IMG/VR virus record: IMGVR_UViG_3300028800_000086
Coordinates: 1-64,000 of that record
From: a virus
Length of the DNA: 64,000 nt
Direction: 5' to 3' (one strand)
Part shown: piece after piece, positions 6,681 to 14,717 of the stretch
Layout: every line of letters starts with the position of its first letter
How positions within the stretch are numbered: the first letter of the stretch is position 1
Notes under the pieces: model-generated
Databases searched by the model: none
The model's input: the letters and a program-made list of their open reading frames with translations, nothing else
Told to the model about the DNA's origin: nothing
Position numbers and translations under genes: made by a program

Positions 6681-8350
6681 CCTTGCTCCACTACGATGCC
6701 TGCTTCGACCGCGAAGAAATAGCTTTCAGGGTCGCCAAATATAAGGTTGGTGTCCGCTTCCGGCGCGGTCCCGATGCCGTTGATCGAGACGGAGAACGTC
6801 AGGTTGGACATAAGTTCCGCAGGCAGGATCGACGCCGTCGCGGCCTGGAACGCGTCGCCCATCGTCAGCGTATTGATCGGCTTTCCGACGTACACGCCGT
6901 TGATATACGCCACGATCGCGGGAATTGCCGCCTGCGAGATCGCGGCGTTGGAAACGAAATTTGGCGAAGTCGTGTTCCATGTAGCGGTCAACGTTACGAT
7001 TTGTTGCGGCGGGTTGACGTAGGGAATGACGTACGTGTCCGGATAGTCGTTGATCGTGACGTTGATGTTCCGGAGGTTCGGCGTTATGTATCCGCCCGAA
7101 ACCCAGGGAGGAGTGCTAGTGGTATCGACGATCGCGATGCCGGCGACGAGGTTCCCGAGAACCGTGCTAACGCCCGGGTCAACGACCTGCGTCGCGATGA
7201 GCGTCGATCCCGTCGTGCCGGCGAGCGCGATATACGTTCCGTCATAACCAGACGGCGTATTATTTGCCAGGACGAACGTCGACCCTTCCGTCACGCCGTG
7301 GCCAACGGTCGTCGTCGCGGTAATCTGGCCGCCCGCGGTCGCCGCCCAGCTAATCGCCGTAAGCGGTTGGGCGGCGAAAGCGATCCCCATGCCGATAGAT
7401 TTTTCGTTAGGAACCGTCAACACAGTCCAATTATCTTCGTAATCGGGAGGATCAGTATTGTGAACGGTGAAGGCTTGGCCGACTGAAAATCCGTGATTAA
7501 GGAACGTCGATATGACGCCGGGCGAAGCGTTGGTGATACCGGCGATCGACAACGTCGAACCGACTAGCGTCGAGATATCGAACAACGCTGTCCAGATCGC
7601 GTTCGCTACCTGATACGGGTCACCACCACCCACGATTATTTCCCAGCCGCCGCCGTCCTGCTGGAGCGCGGCGATGAGACGATCTTGAACGCCGTCGACT
7701 TCGCTCAGGAACGTCCGGAGATAGCGCGACATGCCTTGGCTGGCCGCGAGATTGGCCTGAAGGACGCGCGCCCGGTATGACGTTTCGGTTTCGCCGCCCG
7801 CTCCGGGCAAGCCTGCCGCGGGATTTGTTACCGTGATCGTATTCGGCGTGGGAAGCGACGTGATGAAATTGACGACGGTATTCGCCGGGACCGCCCAGGA
7901 ACCTTGCTGAGTCGCGAGCGCGAAAAGCTGCGGCGTGTTTCCGTCGCCGCTCGCGACGCCGCCGTCCTGGATGACGTACTGATAGGTGCCGTCCGATATC
8001 GTGAAGCCGACGCCGATGACGAAGCCCGGCGTGCATCCGCTGAAGACGACGAAGACGCTCGTGTTACTAGATTGACCGAGATTTACGCCGAGCATCTGTC
8101 CAAGTTGATTGAGCACGAACGCGTTAGCGCCCTGCGGCGAAAGCGAGTTCAGAAGCTCGATGCGCGCCGAATCAGTCAGCGACAACGCGTAGACGACCGT
8201 GCTGACGATATCCTCGATCAGCGAGCCGGGAAGGTTGTCTGTGAAGCCGGGATTGACCGCCTTGATTTGCGCCACGAGGATCGCGCGCAACGCAGGCGGC
8301 AGGATCGGTTGCGCGCCCGCGGCGGTAACGGTAACAGGAAAGTCAGCCAT
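6677..8350 (-). CDS. Baseplate J-like protein with inserted beta domain
   Basis: Protein of 557 residues. The first ~250 match the baseplate J/gp47 family: N-L-P-G-S-L-I-E-D near residues 39-47, then G-G-E-T-E-T-S-Y-R-A-R-V-L-Q-A, the usual J landmark. About residues 325-395 are an inserted module with G-G-Q-I-T-A-T-T, H-G-V, P-S-G-Y-D-G-T-Y and G-S-T-L-I, recurring in the sheath and plug proteins. J proteins form the inner baseplate wedge that holds the sheath. The TAATG start overlaps the gp25-position gene. Confidence 0.88.
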   Translation of the reverse strand: MADFPVTVTAAGAQPILPPALRAILVAQIKAVNPGFTDNLPGSLIEDIVSTVVYALSLTDSARIELLNSLSPQGANAFVLNQLGQMLGVNLGQSSNTSVFVVFSGCTPGFVIGVGFTISDGTYQYVIQDGGVASGDGNTPQLFALATQQGSWAVPANTVVNFITSLPTPNTITVTNPAAGLPGAGGETETSYRARVLQANLAASQGMSRYLRTFLSEVDGVQDRLIAALQQDGGGWEIIVGGGDPYQVANAIWTALFDISTLVGSTLSIAGITNASPGVISTFLNHGFSVGQAFTVHNTDPPDYEDNWTVLTVPNEKSIGMGIAFAAQPLTAISWAATAGGQITATTTVGHGVTEGSTFVLANNTPSGYDGTYIALAGTTGSTLIATQVVDPGVSTVLGNLVAGIAIVDTTSTPPWVSGGYITPNLRNINVTINDYPDTYVIPYVNPPQQIVTLTATWNTTSPNFVSNAAISQAAIPAIVAYINGVYVGKPINTLTMGDAFQAATASILPAELMSNLTFSVSINGIGTAPEADTNLIFGDPESYFFAVEAGIVVEQG

Positions 8351-8727
8351 TATTGCGGCACCGGGATTTGCGGGTTGAGCTTAACGCCCTGATGGGTCAG
8401 GACGTTGATGTCGTAGACCGGCGTCGGGACGTTTCCCTTGCCGGGAAAAAGAACGTCGCGCTTGGCGAGCGTGATCACCGAGAAGTACGGCGCAAAACGC
8501 TGTTGCGTAATCACCATGAAGATATCCGGCGAAACCTGCTGCATGATCGATTGGTGCGCCGGCAATCCCCAGTCGGCGAAAAACGGCGACTCATTGATGT
8601 TAAGCTTTACGACCTGGCAAAGCGTCGTAAGCATCACCATATCATTGAAGCCGTTCGCGTCGGTCGTGACTTCCGTCCAGGGTCCTAGCGAACCGTCCTG
8701 ATTTATTGGCCTTCCATATGTGCGCAT
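8350..8727 (-). CDS. Baseplate wedge protein (gp25/W position)
   Basis: Protein of 125 residues between the spike and J genes, exactly where gp25/gpW-type wedge subunits are encoded. Visible features: an N-terminal D-G-S-L-G-P-W-T, a conserved-looking S-P-F-F-A-D-W-G-L-P-A-H-Q-S-I, and a C-terminal strand-rich part. The F-F-x-x-x-G-x-P segment is typical of this class, but sequence similarity to characterised gp25 proteins is weak. It overlaps its neighbour by TAATG. Confidence 0.55.
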   Translation of the reverse strand: MRTYGRPINQDGSLGPWTEVTTDANGFNDMVMLTTLCQVVKLNINESPFFADWGLPAHQSIMQQVSPDIFMVITQQRFAPYFSVITLAKRDVLFPGKGNVPTPVYDINVLTHQGVKLNPQIPVPQ

Positions 8728-8728
8728 G

Positions 8729-9400
8729 CTACGGGTCCGGAATTTGAGGAGGATGAACGGGAAGATTATTAATCGTTACGCTCGCGCCCAAAATGTAATT
8801 GTCGACGACGTATCCGCCGCCGGTGAAACGCGTCCGCGCGCCGTAGCCTTGCACGTCCGTCGAAATCGACTTCGCGCCGTAGATTATCACGTTTCCTTTG
8901 CCGTCGACTTTTATCGTCACGCCGTTGAAGGTCTGCGACGCGCCGCCGACGACTTCGACGCTGTCCTTATTTGTTAGGATCGCTCCATCGGGACCGTATA
9001 GCACGGCGGCATCCTTATTCGGCGTCGGGAGGTTATCCTTATTGCCGACCGGCATCCAAACGCAATTCGCCAAGTTCGCCATTCGCGTCAACTGCGCCCG
9101 GCCGCCGCCTAGTCCGCTCATTCCACCCATGTAATAATTAGCGGGAACGACGTAACCTTTCATCCCCGCATATAGCGGAAGCCTGATGAATTCGGGAAAG
9201 CCAATCGGACAGGTGACTTGCGGTATCGTGTAGACACTATCTATTTCGAATTGAATGGTTACGATGGTGTTTGATTCGTCCATCGACACCAGCGTCGCCG
9301 GCATCGCCTTGTCTAAAATCTCCGCGGCTGAACCGATCTTGCCGCGAGTAAATCGGTTTAGCGTATCGACAAGCGGAGTTTTCTGAACGTTATTTGTCAT
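8729..9400 (-). CDS. Baseplate spike protein (gp45/gpV/Gp138-like)
   Basis: Protein of 223 residues. The N-terminus (L-V-D-T-L-N-R-F-T then M-P-A-T-L-V-S-M-D) looks like the Gp138/gpV OB-fold of small central spikes. The C-terminal half has Gly/Asp/Asn-rich strands (D-G-K-G-N-V-I-I-Y-G-A) as in the trimeric beta-prism of spikes, and ends H-P-P-Q-I-P-D-P. Gene order hub, spike, wedge, J agrees. It pierces the outer membrane on contraction in the known relatives. Confidence 0.7.
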   Translation of the reverse strand: MTNNVQKTPLVDTLNRFTRGKIGSAAEILDKAMPATLVSMDESNTIVTIQFEIDSVYTIPQVTCPIGFPEFIRLPLYAGMKGYVVPANYYMGGMSGLGGGRAQLTRMANLANCVWMPVGNKDNLPTPNKDAAVLYGPDGAILTNKDSVEVVGGASQTFNGVTIKVDGKGNVIIYGAKSISTDVQGYGARTRFTGGGYVVDNYILGASVTINNLPVHPPQIPDP

Positions 9401-10497
9401 TAGACGCGCGCCACAGAAGGGCCGTTGACCGGAAGCGTATTTATGACCGTCGGCTCCGGAACGAAAACGGCGTTAAAGATGCTGACCCAGGCTGCGCCGT
9501 CAGCCTGCCGGAAATTTCCCATGTGATGAAGCGATACGATCTCAAACTTTCCCTTGAAGGTCGACTGGTTACGCGCCGCCGCGCCTGGAAAGGCCGCGGG
9601 CGGAAGCGTTATGCCGAGGACGCTCAATTGACTCGGAAGTTTAACATAACTCCCCACGGCGAGATCGGAACGCATCACCGTCTTGAAGTTGATCACGTTC
9701 GGCTGCACCCAAGTCGGTTGTCCCATCAAGTCTTCAAACGCGATATCGATCGGATTGTCATAGGTCGCCAAGCCGACGTTTGCCGTTCCGTCATACACAA
9801 ATATCGTCTTGCCGCGTATCGTAATCTTGACGCCGCCGTAGACGCCGCCGCCGAGCGGCTTGATGCCGAGGAACTGTTGTTGCCGGGACAAATTAAGGAT
9901 TTCCGACGCGAACGTCGCCAGCGTCGGATACGGCCCGACTTGATCCGACGCCTGTTTAAGGTCGTCACTGATCCCGATCGTTACCGTGTATCCGTTTTGA
10001 ACGAACGGCAGGAACGCGGCGAGGATCGCTTGACGCAACGGCGTGTTCGCCTTCCAGTCGAGAACCAAATTGATCGGCGCGTCGATCCGTCCGGTGCCCG
10101 GTTGGAAAACCATCTGTAGCATCATGTTGGTGCCGACCCAATTGCCGAAGCACTGGAAGATTTGTCCCTCCATTATCGGATCGACGCTTTGCGCCGGCTT
10201 CGCGAGCGGCAGGCCTTTCTTCATCCCCGCGAATAGTTGGACATTGCAACCGACAAGATTTTGTGATTGTTGTATCTCTTGGATGCTAACGCCATAGATC
10301 GATAGCCAGCCGCCCTGTTGCGGAACGGCGTATGTCGAAATCGGAATATCCAATTCGATGTTGAGCGCGCCGCCGAGCGTCTGGCCGTTGACGAAGCTCG
10401 TGTAGCTGGAATCAAACCCTGGGAGGTTCGCGAAATACAGCGGCTTGACCAGCTGTCCCGTCGAAGGGTTCGTTATCCTTATGTCGTAGTAACGCAT
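9400..10497 (-). CDS. Baseplate hub protein (gp27/gpD-like position)
   Basis: Protein of 365 residues between plug and spike genes, where the tube-to-spike adaptor of contractile tails is encoded. Visible features: G-Q-L-V-K-P-L-Y-F near the start, a D-I-P-I-S-T strand, and A-T-F-A-S-E-I-L-N-L-S-R-Q-Q-Q near the centre, which resembles hub proteins of simple myoviruses. No enzymatic motif. Overlap with the spike gene is one base. Confidence 0.6.
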   Translation of the reverse strand: MRYYDIRITNPSTGQLVKPLYFANLPGFDSSYTSFVNGQTLGGALNIELDIPISTYAVPQQGGWLSIYGVSIQEIQQSQNLVGCNVQLFAGMKKGLPLAKPAQSVDPIMEGQIFQCFGNWVGTNMMLQMVFQPGTGRIDAPINLVLDWKANTPLRQAILAAFLPFVQNGYTVTIGISDDLKQASDQVGPYPTLATFASEILNLSRQQQFLGIKPLGGGVYGGVKITIRGKTIFVYDGTANVGLATYDNPIDIAFEDLMGQPTWVQPNVINFKTVMRSDLAVGSYVKLPSQLSVLGITLPPAAFPGAAARNQSTFKGKFEIVSLHHMGNFRQADGAAWVSIFNAVFVPEPTVINTLPVNGPSVARV

Positions 10498-10498
10498 G

Positions 10499-10990
10499 TC
10501 AAGGCGAGATGATGAATTGTTTGTTGGCGTCGCGATAGACTAGCGTCGAGGTGTTGAAGAACCCTCCCACTAGATTTAGATCATAGTCTGCGTTGCCGAT
10601 TTGCGTTGCTAGGCCCGGGTTCGCCGCGAGCGGATACGTGAATTGGTCCTTCGAGACGATCAACGACCGGAAGATGCCGTTGTAAGCGATCGGAACGCAG
10701 CCGGAAACCGTTAATGCAATTGTGTCGCCTATCTTATAGCCGTGCGGCGCGGAAACCGTCGCGAGTACCCTGCCGCCCCACCAAGACAATGCATCGATGG
10801 TAAAGCCTATGGGAGAACCGACAAGGGCACGCGCGACGACAAGCGATCCGTCGAGCGCGTTCAGATTGAAGTAATACCGCGCGCCGAACAGGCTCCAGGT
10901 AATCGTCGCCGCGTAAACCTGGCCGTCCAGCGTCGGATTGAACTGAAACGGCGTTCGCGACGTGGGCGTGAAATCGATAATCGTGCTCAT
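10499..10990 (-). CDS. Baseplate plug protein (Pam3 gp18-like) with beta domain
   Basis: Protein of 163 residues. The first half has F-Q-F-N-P-T-L-D-G-Q-V-Y and a W-x-x-x-x-x-x-Y-Y-F-N-L pattern, which I recognise from the baseplate plug family defined on cyanophage Pam3. The middle (W-W-G-G-R-V-L-A-T-V, then H-G-Y-K-I-G-D-T-I) is another copy of the small beta module seen in the J and sheath proteins. It overlaps its upstream neighbour by ATGA. Confidence 0.65.
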   Translation of the reverse strand: MSTIIDFTPTSRTPFQFNPTLDGQVYAATITWSLFGARYYFNLNALDGSLVVARALVGSPIGFTIDALSWWGGRVLATVSAPHGYKIGDTIALTVSGCVPIAYNGIFRSLIVSKDQFTYPLAANPGLATQIGNADYDLNLVGGFFNTSTLVYRDANKQFIISP

Positions 10991-11730
10991 GTACCGGGTC
11001 CGATAACGCCAGGCGCGATCGTTCCTATGCCGCCGATCGAGGAAGCAGGCACCACGGTATTCGGCAACGTCGCCGGCTGGCCGATAGCGGTCGTCGGCGC
11101 ACCGGGGAACGTCGGCGGCCCGTTGATCTGCGTTTGGCCGTTGATCCAGCTATTAAGGCTGTTGAGCGCGCCCGCGGCTTCGGTCAGCGTAATCAGCGGC
11201 TGTTCGAAGTCGAGTTGCCAGGCGTACTGCGGTTGTCCCGTTTGGCCTGAGGAAATATCTCGGACCGTTCGAAGAATGCAATTAGTGTAGATGTGAGAAG
11301 GCGTCGCGACGATAAACGTGCCGCCTTGAAGGTTGTGGTTCTTCAGCGCGAGTTGTAGCGCCGACATAATCGCGAGCTTGGTGAAATAACCGAGTTGGTT
11401 CTTGGCCGGACAAACCATCTCCATCGAAACTTGCAACGGCTGCTGGATCGTAGCGTTTGCCGCGATCGCCTGATTGGCGAACGGATAGTGGCCGATATCC
11501 TGGCTGATAATCGTCGCGCCCGGTAGCGCCCGGAAGTTCGCGAAGAAGCCGTCCATTTCGATATCCTCGCCTTGCGATAAGACGCCGAACGGAAAGTTGA
11601 TTGCCTCCGTGATCGCGATGATCGGAAGATAGCCGCCGATGAAATCCGGAACGATACCGCCGACTAGGACGATCGGAGATATCTGAAAGGCGAGTTTCCA
11701 GGCCGCCAGACCCGCGCTGAACCCCGCCAT
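10987..11730 (-). CDS. Tail/baseplate structural protein after tape measure
   Basis: Protein of 247 residues, TAATG overlap with the tape measure gene and ATGA overlap with the plug gene. Near residue 45 it has T-E-A-I-N-F-P-F-G-V, in the middle V-S-M-E-M-V-C-P-A, and the last ~60 residues are a low-complexity Gly/Pro/Thr/Ile tail. In simple myoviruses the gene after the tape measure encodes a tube-end or hub component. No firm family match is visible. Confidence 0.5.
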   Translation of the reverse strand: MAGFSAGLAAWKLAFQISPIVLVGGIVPDFIGGYLPIIAITEAINFPFGVLSQGEDIEMDGFFANFRALPGATIISQDIGHYPFANQAIAANATIQQPLQVSMEMVCPAKNQLGYFTKLAIMSALQLALKNHNLQGGTFIVATPSHIYTNCILRTVRDISSGQTGQPQYAWQLDFEQPLITLTEAAGALNSLNSWINGQTQINGPPTFPGAPTTAIGQPATLPNTVVPASSIGGIGTIAPGVIGPGT

Positions 11731-13508
11731 TACTGTGCCGCTCCCATCGCGTTAATCGTCGTGTGCGTCGAGCCGCCCGTATTCTCGTTGATGTTGAGAA
11801 TGACCTTAATTTGTTCCGGCGTGTAAAATTTCATTCCCTCCTGACGCGTGATCGAGGACAGGACGCGCGCCGCGTCGTCGGCGTTACGCATGCTGACGTT
11901 CTTATCGCCCAAGCCTGACCATTCCTTAACGTGGGCCTGATAGGCCGATGTGTTGTTTTCGTTCGGTGGCGCCCAACGACCGATGATGCTGTCGATCGTC
12001 TTCCGGCCTTCCTTGTCTTCGTAGTAGCGAAGATTTTCATACGCGGCCTTCAGACCGGCTTCGGGCGACGAGAATTGCAGAAAGCCTTTTCCTCCCGGAC
12101 CGCGCATGCCGCCGGGATTATTAATCGGATTACTGCCGACAATGCCGCCGAGAAACGTTTGGCCTGAAGCGCCGCCGCTAATCGACCCGATGGTGTGATT
12201 GCCCAGCCCTTTCAGATATTCCATATACCCTTCTTCGCGGCGTTTTCTGTATCGAGCTTCCGCGACGGGTCCTACAGGATCGGCTCTCAAGGCCTGTTCA
12301 GTTTCCCTATCCCAATCGGCTTTTGACGTCACCTTGATCGGCGCGGCGCTTCCGCTACTGGCGGGCGACGATATGATGCCGAATTTTTGCGCCCAGTACT
12401 TGAAGAAATCGAAAATTGCCTGGAGATCGCTTTTGAACTGAGGACTACCGATATATTCAGACAGAGATCGAAGGCCGTCCGTCAACTTGTCGATGATCCA
12501 TTTAAAGCCTTCGCCTTCTAGGACCTTCTTCACCATCGCGGAAAAGGCATCGGTCAGCTTCGACAACGGATCGGTCAGGCCGACCAGCCCTTTGATGAGG
12601 GACGATTTGATTTTCTCGCCCGCGGTATCGAGCGTGTAGAGAAATTCCTGCCACTTGTCGAGCGTTCCGCCTTGCACGTCGATCGCCGCCGAGCGTTCCG
12701 CAAATTGTCCTTTCGTCTGGGCGAACTGTTGCGGCGATAGCCGGCGAAGGCGACGAAGCGTGTCCACGTCGACATCGATGTTACCGAGTTGCCGGCCGTT
12801 GACGATATTACCTAGCTCCAGTTCGTTCGGCGCTTCGCGGGCGAGCTTGTAGAGCGCTTCCATGGTTCGGGTCGAAACTTCGCCCGAATTACCCTCTCCG
12901 GGATTGACGCCGAGCGCCCGTAGAGTGGCATAAGCAGGCGACCCTAGATTACCCCTAGCCTGGCTGATACCGCCCAGGAAACCGCTGGCATTGACGTATT
13001 TGCCGTAAGATAGGCCGAAGGCCTGCTGCTGGCCGTAGCTGATGCCCTGCCCGGAGGAGGATCGCAGGCCGGCGCTCGCGGAAAGGGCCAGCCGGTCCAA
13101 CGCGAACATGCCGCCGCCGATCCCGAATATCGAGCCGAGCACCGACGTTATCCCGGTCCAGCGGAGGAGATCGGTGCCGATGCTCTTGATGTGGGAGGCG
13201 GTCGCCTTGACGTTCTCCAAGTGACTTTTGCTATCGCGCGCGATACTCGACCAAAGGCCGGAAGTCGTCCGGACATGCTTCGAAATTTCGTTATCGTTGA
13301 CGGCGACCTTCTTGGTGTTATCGGCAATCGCCAGCAACGAAGAAGCGATGTGCATTAGAAGCACTTCTGTTTTCTTCGTTTCTGCGTTCAACCCTTTCCA
13401 AAGGTCGGGTTGCGCGACGACCGTCTTATTGAACTTGTCGAGATCGGCGGCCAGCGTTTTGAAGCGGGCGTCGTCGACATCGACCTTGAGGACGGGTCTA
13501 TTTGCCAT
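11730..13508 (-). CDS. Tape measure protein with C-terminal P5-like lytic domain
   Basis: Protein of 592 residues from the ATG at 13508 (AAAGGTGAG upstream; a GTG one codon earlier is possible). Residues ~1-100 are helical. A hydrophobic stretch near 105-140 contains G-I-T-S-V-L-G-S-I-F-G-I-G-G-G. The C-terminal ~130 residues contain N-P-I-N-N-P-G-G-M and I-I-G-R-W-A-P-P-N-E-N, the pattern of the phage structural P5-type lytic domain, suggesting local peptidoglycan cutting during infection. The protein is short for a tape measure, so the tail should be short. Confidence 0.8.
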   Translation of the reverse strand: MANRPVLKVDVDDARFKTLAADLDKFNKTVVAQPDLWKGLNAETKKTEVLLMHIASSLLAIADNTKKVAVNDNEISKHVRTTSGLWSSIARDSKSHLENVKATASHIKSIGTDLLRWTGITSVLGSIFGIGGGMFALDRLALSASAGLRSSSGQGISYGQQQAFGLSYGKYVNASGFLGGISQARGNLGSPAYATLRALGVNPGEGNSGEVSTRTMEALYKLAREAPNELELGNIVNGRQLGNIDVDVDTLRRLRRLSPQQFAQTKGQFAERSAAIDVQGGTLDKWQEFLYTLDTAGEKIKSSLIKGLVGLTDPLSKLTDAFSAMVKKVLEGEGFKWIIDKLTDGLRSLSEYIGSPQFKSDLQAIFDFFKYWAQKFGIISSPASSGSAAPIKVTSKADWDRETEQALRADPVGPVAEARYRKRREEGYMEYLKGLGNHTIGSISGGASGQTFLGGIVGSNPINNPGGMRGPGGKGFLQFSSPEAGLKAAYENLRYYEDKEGRKTIDSIIGRWAPPNENNTSAYQAHVKEWSGLGDKNVSMRNADDAARVLSSITRQEGMKFYTPEQIKVILNINENTGGSTHTTINAMGAAQ

Positions 13509-14193
13509 CACTCACCTTTATCCGCTCGCCGCCGATACTCTGCGGCAGTACTGAATGGCCAATTGAAGCGATCAAAGAACGTCGAAAAGCCTTCGCCCAG
13601 CGCCCAGTCTAAACTGGCAGAGACGACGGTGTCGCAGCCTTCGCGCCAGTATTCTCGTCCAGCGTCAAGATCGGCAAGGAAGTTTGAAACTCCGTAAAGC
13701 TCGATGATACGATCTGCGCATCGTACCCCTTCAATATTTCGTACATCATTGATCGTTCGTTCGGACGGTAGAACCAGGAGGCTAGCGTAAAAAAAACTAG
13801 CGCATTCATAACCTCCGCGTTGGCATCGTCGCCAAACAACTTTTTGTTGTATGCTTCTTCCAGCGGCAGGTTTTCCCAGCCGCGCTCGCCGGCAACTCGC
13901 ACATTGGATAGACGCCTGATCTCTTGGATCAGACTTTCGGCCGCCTTGCCGAAAGTATCGCCGCGGGGACCGTCCATCTCGCCCGCGACGTCACGAAGGT
14001 TGTACATGGCGACGCGCGTCATCGCTCCCATGCCCAGATCGTCGGTCACCATCCGCACCATCGTGCGCGTTAGCAATCTGTGGTTCGCCTCATACGTCTC
14101 CCGCATGATCGGTACAGAATGAACGTATGCCATATTGCCTTCGTCGTCCTGTGGAACGGCGAGAACCAAATTCAAACGCTTGTCGATCTTCAT
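13508..14193 (-). CDS. Tail assembly chaperone, predicted -1 frameshift product (GT-like)
   Basis: If ribosomes slip -1 at the T8 run (13789-13796), reading continues in a frame that is open to a TGA at 13508-13510, overlapping the tape measure ATG. The product would be about 228 residues. Its extension includes F-L-A-D-L-D-A-G-R-E-Y-W-R-E-G and F-F-D-R-F-N-W-P-F. This frame alone explains the otherwise empty 100 bases before the tape measure gene. The arrangement copies the lambda G/GT type of chaperone. The exact slip site is inferred. Confidence 0.6.
13609..14193 (-). CDS. Tail assembly chaperone, unshifted product (G-like)
   Basis: Protein of 194 residues. The ATG at 14193 follows AAGAAGGAAG. 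It lies between tube and tape measure genes, the standard place for the tail assembly chaperone. Visible: V-L-A-V-P-Q-D-D near the start and a helical middle (M-V-R-M-V-T-D-D-L-G-M-G). Residues 133-135 (V-F-F) are encoded by the T8 slippery run. The frame-0 end is Ser/Thr-rich. Such chaperones coat the tape measure during tail assembly. Confidence 0.65.
   Translation of the reverse strand: MKIDKRLNLVLAVPQDDEGNMAYVHSVPIMRETYEANHRLLTRTMVRMVTDDLGMGAMTRVAMYNLRDVAGEMDGPRGDTFGKAAESLIQEIRRLSNVRVAGERGWENLPLEEAYNKKLFGDDANAEVMNALVFFTLASWFYRPNERSMMYEILKGYDAQIVSSSFTEFQTSLPILTLDENTGAKAATPSSLPV
13789..13796 (-). other. T8 slippery site for -1 frameshift
   Basis: On the coding strand the zero-frame codons are GTT TTT TTT ACG. 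The heptamer T TTT TTT fits the X XXY YYZ slippery rule, so both tRNAs can re-pair after a -1 slip. It is the strongest such site in the gene. Confidence 0.55.
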
Positions 14194-14224
14194 GACTGGC
14201 TTCCTTCTTCTTCGGGCTAATCGA

Positions 14225-14250
14225 TCCTGCGAGGTATATACCTCGCAGGA
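14225..14250. other. 26-bp perfect palindrome between tube and chaperone genes
   Basis: TCCTGCGAGGTAT followed by its exact reverse complement, with no unpaired loop. No T-run follows on the transcribed strand, so it is not a classical terminator. As RNA it would form a hairpin between the highly expressed tube gene and the chaperone gene. It may set the expression ratio by processing or attenuation. Confidence 0.75.
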
Positions 14251-14262
14251 CGCCATCGCTGG

Positions 14263-14706
14263 CTAGTTGAACAGGTTCGAGTTGATGATGTAGTAACCTC
14301 CGAACATGATCGTGAAGCCTTCTTCCGTACCGTTGAATACGAAGGCATTGACGTTCTGGATACCGCAGTTCGTGATCTGATAGGGACTGATGCCGCCCGC
14401 GACGGTATCAGGGCGGATGATCCCGCCGCCCATGTTCGAATCAGTCTCCATCCGCGTCTTGTAGAGATCGGCCAGCTGCTGCGTCCGCAGAAGATGCGCG
14501 GTCATCGTCATCTTCTGGTAGACTTCTTGCGACTGGACCGCGCCGGTCATCGTCGGCAACCAGTTAGTCGCCGGTCCTTCCGGCGACATACTGATGCCGT
14601 TTCGTCCGAGATACGGCGCGGTAATGTTGAACGCAGGTAACGCATCCCAGGTCAACGCAGCCTTAACCCGGTTAAGAACGCCCTGCGGGACTAGAGGATT
14701 GCCCAT
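14263..14706 (-). CDS. Tail tube protein
   Basis: Protein of 147 residues directly downstream of the sheath gene, the usual tube position. It is beta-rich, with N-I-T-A-P-Y-L-G-R-N-G-I-S near residue 28, an Q-S-Q-E-V-Y-Q-K-M-T-M-T helix/strand in the middle, and an aromatic strand end (F-T-I-M-F-G-G-Y-Y-I). Size and place match the FII/T4 gp19-type tube class of contractile tails. Start: GGAG 7 bases before the ATG. A strong palindrome follows it. Confidence 0.72.
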   Translation of the reverse strand: MGNPLVPQGVLNRVKAALTWDALPAFNITAPYLGRNGISMSPEGPATNWLPTMTGAVQSQEVYQKMTMTAHLLRTQQLADLYKTRMETDSNMGGGIIRPDTVAGGISPYQITNCGIQNVNAFVFNGTEEGFTIMFGGYYIINSNLFN

Positions 14707-14717
14707 TGTGCGGCTCC

